The translations under genes and the position numbers were made by a program. Below the pieces are notes generated by a model. It saw only the letters and a list, made by a program, of their open reading frames with translations. It made no database searches and had not been told where the DNA came from. A DNA stretch of 64,000 bases from positions 669,501-733,500 of the forward strand of contig NZ_BSNS01000007.1 of the NCBI RefSeq assembly GCF_030160115.1, read 5' to 3'. Source of the DNA: Devosia nitrariae. GTDB lineage: Bacteria > Pseudomonadota > Alphaproteobacteria > Rhizobiales > Devosiaceae. Shown here piece by piece: positions 51,842 through 58,360 of the stretch (its first letter is position 1; every line of letters begins with the position of its first letter).

Positions 51842-52507
51842 ATGCTCAAGCGTCCTGTTTCTCCCCTCGACATCCCGAACGCCGTTCCGGTGTTCCCGCT
51901 TTCGGGCGCCCTGCTGCTGCCCTTTTCCCACCGTCCGCTCAACATCTTCGAGCCGCGCTATGTCGAGATGGTGGACGCGGCATTGCGCGGCGACCGCCTG
52001 ATCGGTCTCATCCAGCCCGAGGATACTTCGCTCGAGAGCCCGCCGGGCCGCGCCCCGCTCCAGGAGATCGGGTGCCTCGGGCGCCTGACGCATTTCGAGG
52101 AGAACGGGGAGGGACGTTACTTCATCATCCTCGAGGGCATCACCCGCTTCCGGCTCGTCTCGGAACTGACAGTGAGAACCCCCTACCGGCAATGCGTGAT
52201 CGATACCGAGCCCTTCGCTGCCGATTTCGTGCGCGAACATGGCGAGGAGGAGGTCGACCGCGATAGCTTCGTCAAGATGATGCGCGACTATGCCGAGTTC
52301 GCCAACATCGACCTCAATTGGGAGGAGATCGAGCGTACCGGCACCGCTGACCTCGTCAATTTCTGCTGCATGGTCTCGCCTTATGGTGCGGCCGAAAAGC
52401 AGGTGCTGCTCGAAGCCGGTACGCTCGCCGAACGCGCCGAGACGCTGATCGCCATGACCGAATACGAGATGCACCGCGGCGGCGGTGGCAACGTGCCGCT
52501 CAACTGA
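51842..52507 (+). CDS. LON peptidase substrate-binding domain protein
   Basis: A 221-aa protein that is only the N-terminal substrate-binding (PUA-like) domain of Lon, without ATPase or protease. PVFPLSGALLLPFSHRPLNIFEPRY, IGCLGRLTHFEENGEGRYFIIL and the charged RFRLVSELTVRTPYRQC match the family. The role of stand-alone LON domains is unknown, perhaps protein recognition. It follows the thioredoxin-TPR gene by 52 nt and precedes Trm112, a conserved trio in Hyphomicrobiales. Confidence 0.92.
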   Translation: MLKRPVSPLDIPNAVPVFPLSGALLLPFSHRPLNIFEPRYVEMVDAALRGDRLIGLIQPEDTSLESPPGRAPLQEIGCLGRLTHFEENGEGRYFIILEGITRFRLVSELTVRTPYRQCVIDTEPFAADFVREHGEEEVDRDSFVKMMRDYAEFANIDLNWEEIERTGTADLVNFCCMVSPYGAAEKQVLLEAGTLAERAETLIAMTEYEMHRGGGGNVPLN

Positions 52508-52519
52508 CGGGACCGGCCG

Positions 52520-52729
52520 ATGACAGAGCCGCGCCATGTCGTCGACGTCAAGACCCTCGAAATGCTGGTCTGCCCGCTGACCAAGACGCGGCTGACACTC
52601 TCGTCCGACGGCACCGAGCTCATCTCGGTCGCCGCCCGCCTCGCCTTTCCGATCCGCCAGGGCGTACCCATGCTGAGCCTCGACGAAGCACGCGATTTCG
52701 ACCCGAACGAGATCAAGACCGTGCTCTGA
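52520..52729 (+). CDS. Trm112 family protein
   Basis: A 69-aa protein of the Trm112/UPF0434 family. KTLEMLVCPLTKTRLTLSS and ARLAFPIRQGVPMLSLDEAR are the conserved blocks. In eukaryotes Trm112 activates several methyltransferases; bacterial members are proposed to help methyltransferases too. Only one cysteine of the usual zinc-finger-like pair is visible (VCPLTK), as is common in alphaproteobacteria. It starts 12 nt after the LON-domain gene. Confidence 0.92.
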   Translation: MTEPRHVVDVKTLEMLVCPLTKTRLTLSSDGTELISVAARLAFPIRQGVPMLSLDEARDFDPNEIKTVL

Positions 52730-52753
52730 AGCTCTGCCCGAAGCACACGTTTG

Positions 52754-53302
52754 CTACTGCTTGACGAACGTCGCCAGCTTGTCGAGCACCTGTTCGAGGC
52801 CCATGCGCGACATCTCGACGGTCTCCGGCGATGCATAGCCTTGTTCGAGCACCGTCATCCGCGTGCCTCCGTCCGCTCCCGGCTCGAAGGTGATGACATG
52901 CGGCACGAGATCGGGAATACCGGGCGGCAGGCCGATTGCGGCAGGATCGATCGGCGTTCCTTCGACATCGACGAAATCGACGTCGAACTCGATCCGCTCA
53001 TGGGGCACGATCCGCCTGTAGGTCCAGCTGTTACAGAGGTTCGGCCCCTGGGGCGGGCGCATGCAGACGAGCGAGGTGCCACCCTCGCGAAAGTCCATTT
53101 CGGCAATCGGCGCGGTGAACCCGGTCGGCCCCCACCAGGCTTTGACCGCTTCGCTTTCCGCCCACGCGGCCCACACCGCCTCGACCGGCGCCGTGAATTC
53201 ACGCGTGACCTTAAGATCGTGGGTTCCTTCCGCACCGGCGCCGGCGGTCAGGCAAAGCGCCAGCGCCACCGCACATCCGTTCTTCAGTACAAGTCGATCC
53301 AT
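52754..53302 (-). CDS. exported SRPBCC (AHSA1-like) domain protein
   Basis: A 182-aa protein. Residues 1-25 (MDRLVLKNGCAVALALCLTA then GAGAEG) look like a cleavable signal peptide, which is unusual for this fold. The rest is an AHSA1/START-type SRPBCC domain: VTREFTAPVEAVWAAWAESEAVKAWWGP, AEMDFREGGTSLVCMRPP and RIVPHERIEFDVDFVD, ending FEPGADGGTRMTVLEQGY. These domains hold hydrophobic ligands in a deep pocket. It is followed upstream (53347) by a second SRPBCC gene and an ArsR regulator on the same strand. Confidence 0.85.
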   Translation of the reverse strand: MDRLVLKNGCAVALALCLTAGAGAEGTHDLKVTREFTAPVEAVWAAWAESEAVKAWWGPTGFTAPIAEMDFREGGTSLVCMRPPQGPNLCNSWTYRRIVPHERIEFDVDFVDVEGTPIDPAAIGLPPGIPDLVPHVITFEPGADGGTRMTVLEQGYASPETVEMSRMGLEQVLDKLATFVKQ

Positions 53303-53346
53303 GGCATCCTCCTGCGATGCGACGAAATCCGATGCAATTACGAAGT

Positions 53347-53841
53347 TTACGAGGCCTTGCGCCCCGTCATCTCGTCCAGCACCCGCTCGAGCCGCTGATA
53401 GCCAGCCTCCATGCCCTCGGTCATGCCGCTCGCCAGCGCCCCCTCGCGCGCCTGGGCCGAAGAGTAGACAACCGTCTGCGTCACCCGAGTACCGCCGTCA
53501 TCGGAGGTGAAGAGCGCCGTGACCAGCGCTTCCCCGCCTGTCCAGTCCTCGTCGAAGATCTCGCTGGAGACGAGCTTTTCCGGCTTGACGATCTCCTTGA
53601 GCGTTCCGGTCATGCCCATGGTGACGCCTTCGGTGTTCTGCCAGACGTAGCGGTACTGGCCGCCGACCTTGAGATCGATTTCGCAGACGAGAAAGCTCCA
53701 GCCCTCCGGCCCCGTCAGCCATTGCTTGACGAAATGCGGCTTTGTCCAGCAGTCGAAAACCAGGTCACGCGGCGCTGCGAAACTGCGCGCGATGACCACG
53801 GCGTTCTCCCCTTCAGCGCGCACTTCCAGCTTGCTGGTCAT
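53347..53841 (-). CDS. SRPBCC family protein (AHSA1-like)
   Basis: A 164-aa cytosolic protein of the activator-of-Hsp90-like SRPBCC family. VIARSFAAPRDLVFDCWTKP, FVKQWLTGPEGWSFLVCEID and KVGGQYRYVWQNTEGVTMGM are typical. The function is unknown; genes of this family next to ArsR regulators are widespread. The ATG at 53841 has GGAGGA 6 nt upstream. The ArsR gene lies 24 nt upstream on the same strand. Confidence 0.92.
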   Translation of the reverse strand: MTSKLEVRAEGENAVVIARSFAAPRDLVFDCWTKPHFVKQWLTGPEGWSFLVCEIDLKVGGQYRYVWQNTEGVTMGMTGTLKEIVKPEKLVSSEIFDEDWTGGEALVTALFTSDDGGTRVTQTVVYSSAQAREGALASGMTEGMEAGYQRLERVLDEMTGRKAS

Positions 53842-53865
53842 CACCGTTCCTCCTTGCTGTCGCGG

Positions 53866-54219
53866 TCAGTTGTCGCGTTTTGGCCTGCCGCGCGTTGACT
53901 GTAGATCCTCCAGAAGAGCATCAAGGCGACGAAAATTGCCCTCCCAGACGTTCCGGTACTGCTCGAGCCACCCCGTCGCTTCCTTCAACGCCTCGCCCTC
54001 GATGTGGCAGGGGCGGCGTTGCGCATCGCGCCCGCGCGAGATGAGGCCGGCGCGCTCGAGCATCTTCAGGTGCTTGGAAATGGCGGGCTGGCTCATTGCG
54101 AACGGCTCGGCCAGCTCCATGACCGACGCGTCGCTCTCCATCAGCCGCGCCAGGATGGCCCGGCGGGTCGGATCGGCGAGAGCCGTGAAGGTTGCATCGA
54201 GACGTTCGGATTCGGTCAT
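53866..54219 (-). CDS. ArsR family transcriptional regulator (SdpR-like)
   Basis: A 117-aa winged-helix repressor. RLDATFTALADPTRRAILARL, ELAEPFAMSQPAISKHLKML and ERAGLISRGRDAQRRPCHIE are the HTH and wing. No metal-binding cysteine motif (ELCVCDL) is present, so it belongs to the non-metal group that controls SRPBCC genes. The ATG at 54219 starts MTESERLDATF; the longer frame from 54291 runs through the operator region. It heads the ArsR-SRPBCC-SRPBCC set. Confidence 0.92.
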   Translation of the reverse strand: MTESERLDATFTALADPTRRAILARLMESDASVMELAEPFAMSQPAISKHLKMLERAGLISRGRDAQRRPCHIEGEALKEATGWLEQYRNVWEGNFRRLDALLEDLQSTRGRPKRDN

Positions 54220-54238
54220 TTCATAACCTGGATATTTT

Positions 54239-54254
54239 ATAACTATAGTGTTAT
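54239..54254. promoter_or_regulatory. ArsR operator candidate
   Basis: ATAACTATAGTGTTAT: 5-bp inverted ends (ATAAC/GTTAT) around six A/T-rich bases, 20 nt upstream of the arsR start. The spacing matches ArsR-family dyads, and the position fits autorepression. Confidence 0.6.
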
Positions 54255-54305
54255 GTATCTGGCGGCGGATGTCAAGCCGTGGGGAGACCACGCTGGCGAG
54301 AGACG

Positions 54306-54377
54306 CGAGAAACCTGTCCTGGACTTGATTCGGGATGGAAACCGATTTTCGCGATAGTCCCGCGACAACGAAAAGTC
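54306..54377. repeat. partial RIME-like repeat
   Basis: GAGAAACCTGTCCTGGACTT, GATTCGGGATGGAAACCG, ATTTTCGCGATAGTCCCGCG, ACAACGAAAAGTCAG. It lies between the arsR promoter and the stop of the UbiH-like gene. Confidence 0.65.
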
Positions 54378-55593
54378 AGATCGCCTGACCACGCAGCAGG
54401 CGCGGACCGCCGGCCTCGACGCCGGCGGCCAGCCGGATCATCGCCTCCTTGACCGGCCCGGCGCGGTCGACGATCCCCAATCCCAGGTCACGCAGGGCTC
54501 TGACCGGCGCCACGTCGTTGGAAAACAGCCTGTTCATCCCGTCGGTGACGACAGCCATCTGCGCTGTCTCGAACCGGCGCCAGCGCTGGTAGCGGGCAAG
54601 CACGTCTTCGGCACCCGGATTCGTGCCAAGCCGCAGCGCCTCGACCGCGACCTCGGCCAGCGCCGCCACGTCCTTGAGGCCCAGATTGAGGCCCTGGCCG
54701 GCAATCGGATGGATGACGTGCGCGGCATCCCCGATGAGCGCCAGCCGCGACGCAACGAAGCTGCGGGCGAGCTGCAGGCGCAGCGGAAAGCACTGTACCC
54801 GTTCCTCAATGGTCACGCTGCCAAGCGTCGAGCCCATCGCCGCCTCGATCTGGCGAGAGAGCGGCTCCGGCTCCAGCGTCACCAGCCGCGCCGCGTCTTC
54901 CTGACGCTCGGTCCACACCAGCGAAGAGCGGTTACCCGGGAGGGGAAGGCTGGCAAAAGGCCCGGCCGGGCGGAAGTGCTCGTAGGCGACCCCTTCATGG
55001 GCCAGTTCATGGCCGATGGTGGTGACGATGGCGGCTTGACCGTAGTCATGACCTATGGTGCCGATGCCGGCCATCCTCCGCAGGCCCGATTGAGCGCCGT
55101 CGGCGGCAACCACCAGCGGAGCGGTGAGCAGCCGCCCGTCGGCCAGCCTCAGCCGGGCCGTGGCCGCCTCGGCGGCGAACCCGGTAACCTCAGCCGGCAC
55201 GATGACCGACACACCCGCGTCCGCCGCCGCGAGCAAAGCCTCGGCCATCACCGTGTTGGGCACCATGTGGGCGAACGGTTCGCCCGGCGCCACTTCTCCC
55301 TCGAAATTGAGGAAGAGCGGGCGTGCGATATCTCCCGTACCCGAATCGGTGATCTTCATCGCCCGGATCGGCTCGGCCGCCGCCGCCATCTGCGGCCAGA
55401 CTCCCAGCGCCTCGAAGACGCGCCGGACACCTGCGGCGATGGCGCTCGCCCGGCTGTCCTTGGGCACGCTAAGCGCGCGCCGTTCGACGAGTCCGATCCG
55501 CACCCCGGCAACGAACCGGGTCAGGGCCAGCGCCAGCGTCAGTCCCACGGGACCGCCGCCGACGATGAGGATGTCGTAGCGCTCTTCACTCAT
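54376..55593 (-). CDS. UbiH/UbiF/VisC family FAD-dependent hydroxylase
   Basis: A 405-aa flavoprotein monooxygenase, probably for ring hydroxylation in ubiquinone synthesis. FAD motifs: IVGGGPVGLTLALALTRF near residues 10-27 (GxGxxG), LVVAADGAQSGLRRMAGIGT (the DG motif) and ALIGDAAHVIHPIAGQGLNLG (the GD-x-A-H-x-x-x-P motif). The H-P-x-A-G-Q-G-x-N-x-G tail is specific to the UbiH group, but the ring position cannot be told. In related genomes the gene lies near Trm112 and glnK, as here, with the ArsR/SRPBCC cassette between. The ATG is at 55593. Confidence 0.92.
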   Translation of the reverse strand: MSEERYDILIVGGGPVGLTLALALTRFVAGVRIGLVERRALSVPKDSRASAIAAGVRRVFEALGVWPQMAAAAEPIRAMKITDSGTGDIARPLFLNFEGEVAPGEPFAHMVPNTVMAEALLAAADAGVSVIVPAEVTGFAAEAATARLRLADGRLLTAPLVVAADGAQSGLRRMAGIGTIGHDYGQAAIVTTIGHELAHEGVAYEHFRPAGPFASLPLPGNRSSLVWTERQEDAARLVTLEPEPLSRQIEAAMGSTLGSVTIEERVQCFPLRLQLARSFVASRLALIGDAAHVIHPIAGQGLNLGLKDVAALAEVAVEALRLGTNPGAEDVLARYQRWRRFETAQMAVVTDGMNRLFSNDVAPVRALRDLGLGIVDRAGPVKEAMIRLAAGVEAGGPRLLRGQAI

Positions 55594-55767
55594 AGCCGTC
55601 CGCCTCTCGTTACTCCGTCAGAATCCACCTGACGGCAGCCAAAGTCCAGCCGGCAGAGCGTCGCGACTTCACCTGCTCAAGATTTGTTCAATCTCTGTCG
55701 ATCGCTGACTATTTTGGCGGCAACTTGGTTTCTGTCAGTCGGGCCGCGAGTCGTTTAGGCAATCCGC

Positions 55768-55809
55768 CCACAATTTTTCGTAACAAAATCAAAGTTTTGT
55801 AGATTGTGG
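55768..55809. promoter_or_regulatory. nested inverted repeat upstream of glnK1
   Basis: Outer arms CCACAAT (55768-55774) and ATTGTGG (55803-55809) enclose inner arms ACAAAA (55783-55788) and TTTTGT (55795-55800). It ends 9 nt before the -24 element of the sigma-54-like promoter, too close for a typical NtrC enhancer. Could bind a regulator. Confidence 0.6.
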
Positions 55810-55817
55810 CGGCAGTT

Positions 55818-55833
55818 TGGCACGGCTCTTGAG
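55818..55833 (+). promoter_or_regulatory. sigma-54-like promoter of glnK1-amtB1
   Basis: TGGCACGGCTCTTGAG, 47 nt before the glnK1 start. It matches the sigma-54 consensus TGGCACG-N4-TTGC except that the -12 element reads TTGA. The same deviation occurs before glnK2. Confidence 0.7.
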
Positions 55834-55879
55834 TGGTATCGGCCATCGCAGGGTACGCGTTGCTGAGAAAGGAGCATCC

Positions 55880-56218
55880 ATGAAACTGGTGGTTGCAATC
55901 ATAAAACCATCACGGCTCGAAGAGGTGCGTCAGGCTTTGAATTCGCTCGACGTGCACGGCATGACCGTGACCGAGGTCAAGGGTTATGGCCGCCAGAAGG
56001 GTCATTCCGAAATCTATCGCGGCACCGAGTATGCCGTGCATTTCCTGCCCAAGCTCAAGGTCGAGATCGCCGTCGACGACGCCCAGGCCGACGCCGTGGC
56101 CAGCGCCATTCGTGAGAGCGCCCAGACCGGCCGCATCGGCGACGGCAAGATCTTCGTGCTCGATCTTCTGGCCGTCACCCGCATCCGCACCGGCGAGACC
56201 GGCGCGGCAGCGCTCTGA
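55880..56218 (+). CDS. glnK: PII signal transduction protein GlnK (first copy)
   Basis: A 112-aa PII trimer subunit that senses 2-oxoglutarate and ATP/ADP and blocks AmtB when nitrogen is plentiful. The T-loop has Tyr51 (EIYRGTEYAV), the uridylylation site. MKLVVAIIKPSRLEEVRQAL and GDGKIFVLDLL are the PII signatures. The ATG at 55880 follows AGGAG. It pairs with amtB1, 26 nt downstream. By hand alignment 88 of 112 positions are identical to the second copy at 57996. A sigma-54-like promoter lies upstream. Confidence 0.97.
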   Translation: MKLVVAIIKPSRLEEVRQALNSLDVHGMTVTEVKGYGRQKGHSEIYRGTEYAVHFLPKLKVEIAVDDAQADAVASAIRESAQTGRIGDGKIFVLDLLAVTRIRTGETGAAAL

Positions 56219-56244
56219 CGTTTTTCTCGAGGGAGACAACGACA

Positions 56245-57576
56245 ATGACAATCATCAAACCGACAAAGCTCATCGGGGCGGCAGTTCTCGCCTCGCTCCT
56301 CCTGGCACTGCCTGCCTTGGGTCAGGACGCCGCCCCCGCCGAAGAGGTCGTCGAGGAAATGGCCACCCCGGAATGGGCGGTGATCTTCAACACGCTCCTC
56401 TTCCTCATCGGCGGCTTCCTAGTCATGTGGATGGCCGCCGGCTTTGCCATGCTGGAAGCGGGCCTCGTGCGCTCCAAGAACGTTTCCATGCAGTGCCTCA
56501 AGAACATCGCCCTCTATTCGATCGCGGGCATCATGTTCTGGATCACCGGCTACAACCTCATGTATTCGGGCGTCGACGGCGGCTTTATCGGCTCCTTCGG
56601 CCCCTATCCCTTCCCGGAACGGGGTGCCGACACCGGCGAGGCCGGCTATTCCGTCGCCTCCGACTGGTTCTTCCAGATGGTCTTCTGCGCCACCACCGCC
56701 TCGATTGTCTCGGGCACACTCGCCGAGCGCATCAGGATCTGGCCGTTCCTCGCCTTCACCGTGGTGCTGACGGGGTTCATCTATCCGATCGCCGGTTCCT
56801 GGCAGTGGGGCGGCGGCTGGCTCTCGCAAATGGGTTTCTCGGACTTCGCTGGCTCCACTCTCGTCCACTCGGTGGGCGGCTGGGCCGCGCTTGCGGGCGT
56901 TCTGCTGCTCGGGGCACGCAAGGGCAAGTACGGCGCCGATGGCACGGTCCATGCCATGCCCGGTTCTTCGGTGCCGCTGGCAACGCTGGGCATGTTCATC
57001 CTCTGGCTCGGCTGGTTCGGCTTTAACGGCGCCTCTCAACTCGCCATGGGCACCATTGCCGATGCCGGCGACGTCAGCCGTATCTTCGCCAACACCAACA
57101 TGGCCGCAGCCGCCGGTGCCGTTGCAGCATTGATCGTCACCCAGCTCGTCTACAAGAAGATCGACGTGACCATGGTCATCAACGGCGCCCTGGCGGGCCT
57201 CGTCTCGATCACCGCCGAGCCGCTCGCCCCCTCGATGTTCGTGGCGCTGATCGTCGGCGGCGTCGGCGGCGTCATCGTGGTCTTCGTCGTGCCGCTCCTC
57301 GACCGGTTCAAGATCGATGACGTGGTCGGCGCCATTCCGGTCCACCTCGTCTGCGGCATCTGGGGCACTCTGATCGTCCCGCTTTCCAACTCGGGCACCA
57401 GCTACGGCACCCAGATTATCGGCATCCTCGCCTACGGCGCCTTCACCTTCGTCGTGTCGCTCGTCGTCTGGTTCGTCATCAAGCTGGTTATGGGCTTGCG
57501 CGTCAGCGACGAGGAAGAGTCCATCGGACTCGACAAAGCCGAGATCGGCGTCGAAGCCTATCCCGAGTTCGTCTAG
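56245..57576 (+). CDS. amtB: ammonium transporter AmtB (first copy)
   Basis: A 443-aa trimeric channel for NH4+/NH3. An N-terminal signal peptide (residues 1-27, ALPALGQ) precedes eleven helices. The twin pore histidines are His208 in STLVHSVGGW and His367 in PVHLVCGIWGT. The gate region shows FFQMVFCATTASIVSGTLAERI. The sequence around the first His (VHSVGG) differs from AmtB2 (VHINSG), so the two belong to different Amt subgroups. It lies directly after glnK1, and a GC-rich hairpin (57593-57618) follows the stop. Confidence 0.97.
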   Translation: MTIIKPTKLIGAAVLASLLLALPALGQDAAPAEEVVEEMATPEWAVIFNTLLFLIGGFLVMWMAAGFAMLEAGLVRSKNVSMQCLKNIALYSIAGIMFWITGYNLMYSGVDGGFIGSFGPYPFPERGADTGEAGYSVASDWFFQMVFCATTASIVSGTLAERIRIWPFLAFTVVLTGFIYPIAGSWQWGGGWLSQMGFSDFAGSTLVHSVGGWAALAGVLLLGARKGKYGADGTVHAMPGSSVPLATLGMFILWLGWFGFNGASQLAMGTIADAGDVSRIFANTNMAAAAGAVAALIVTQLVYKKIDVTMVINGALAGLVSITAEPLAPSMFVALIVGGVGGVIVVFVVPLLDRFKIDDVVGAIPVHLVCGIWGTLIVPLSNSGTSYGTQIIGILAYGAFTFVVSLVVWFVIKLVMGLRVSDEEESIGLDKAEIGVEAYPEFV

Positions 57577-57592
57577 GCGGACTTTTCGCAAA

Positions 57593-57618
57593 GGCGGTCC
57601 GGCTTCCGCCGGGCCGCC
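57593..57618 (+). terminator. hairpin downstream of amtB1
   Basis: An 11-bp stem with one G-T wobble and a TTCC loop, 17 nt after the amtB1 stop. No T-tract follows, so termination is likely partial or factor-dependent. Confidence 0.4.
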
Positions 57619-57638
57619 ACCCGCTGCTTGCAAGCGGC

Positions 57639-57703
57639 GTGCAGCCCGTGTTCCTCTTGGCCCGCCACAGAGGCTTCCCACTCGCAAACCGCACGGGCTG
57701 CAC
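57639..57703. repeat. perfect 12-bp inverted repeat with 41-nt loop
   Basis: GTGCAGCCCGTG at 57639-57650 and CACGGGCTGCAC at 57692-57703, followed by another short GCAAG motif. The TGCA/GCAC ends recall NtrC half-sites (GCAC/GTGC), which would suit an enhancer about 230-290 bp upstream of the sigma-54-like promoter. Not proven. Confidence 0.5.
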
Positions 57704-57932
57704 ACCCCTTGCAAGACCGACCGCTTCTGCGGCCGCGTGCCCTCCGACAGTCCGGTCCTGCAAGTCCAATCGACCGCGCTCCAAGCCCGTCACAAGACTG
57801 CCACATTACTGCCCAAGCGACGCGCATGGCGCCTACATTTTAGGCAAACCATTGCTGCGCCCGAAGGCAGACCGCGCGGGCCCCTTCCTTAACTAGCTGT
57901 AAATTTTAACGGATTCGGCCGGTAACGGCATC

Positions 57933-57948
57933 TGGCACGGCACTTGAG
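57933..57948 (+). promoter_or_regulatory. sigma-54-like promoter of glnK2-amtB2
   Basis: TGGCACGGCACTTGAG, 48 nt before the glnK2 start, nearly identical to the element at 55818-55833 in both sequence and distance. The -12 element is again TTGA. Confidence 0.7.
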
Positions 57949-57995
57949 TCTCCTTGAGCATCTGAAGGCAGTACGCCGGACACAGGAGGAGCTTC

Positions 57996-58334
57996 ATGAA
58001 ACTGGTGATAGCGATCATCAAGCCGTCGCGCATCGAGAACGTGCGTGAGGCGCTTTCGTCCCTCGACGTACACGGTATGACCGTGACCGAGGTCAAGGGC
58101 TATGGCCGCCAGAAGGGCCATTCCGAGATCTATCGCGGTGCCGAGTACACCGTCAATTTCCTGCCCAAGCTCAAGCTCGAGATCGCCGTAGCCGACGATC
58201 GGGTCGACGCGGTGGTCACCGCGGTGCGCGATGCCGCCACCACTGAGAAGATCGGCGACGGCAAGATCTTCGTCCTCGACCTCCTGGCCGCAACCCGCAT
58301 CCGCACCGGCGAGACCGGCCCGGACGCTCTCTGA
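57996..58334 (+). CDS. glnK: PII signal transduction protein GlnK (second copy)
   Basis: A 112-aa PII protein with MKLVIAIIKPSRIENVREAL, T-loop Tyr51 (EIYRGAEYTV) and GDGKIFVLDLLAATRIRTGE. Differences from the first copy cluster at residues 66-85, around the base of the B-loop and nearby helix, so nucleotide or effector response may differ. The ATG at 57996 has AGGAGG 6 nt upstream. It precedes amtB2 by 26 nt, the same spacing as in the first module. Confidence 0.97.
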   Translation: MKLVIAIIKPSRIENVREALSSLDVHGMTVTEVKGYGRQKGHSEIYRGAEYTVNFLPKLKLEIAVADDRVDAVVTAVRDAATTEKIGDGKIFVLDLLAATRIRTGETGPDAL

Positions 58335-58360
58335 CCAGTTTCCCGCGGAGTCCTCACCCC

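Larger units (their letters stand above)
57577..57995. other. 419-bp intergenic region between the two glnK-amtB modules
   Basis: No gene is apparent. It holds a hairpin GGCGGTCCGGC/GCCGGGCCGCC (57593-57618), a palindrome GCTTGCAAGC (57626-57635), a perfect 12-bp inverted repeat GTGCAGCCCGTG (57639-57650) with CACGGGCTGCAC (57692-57703), and the sigma-54-like promoter at 57933-57948. Confidence 0.7.
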
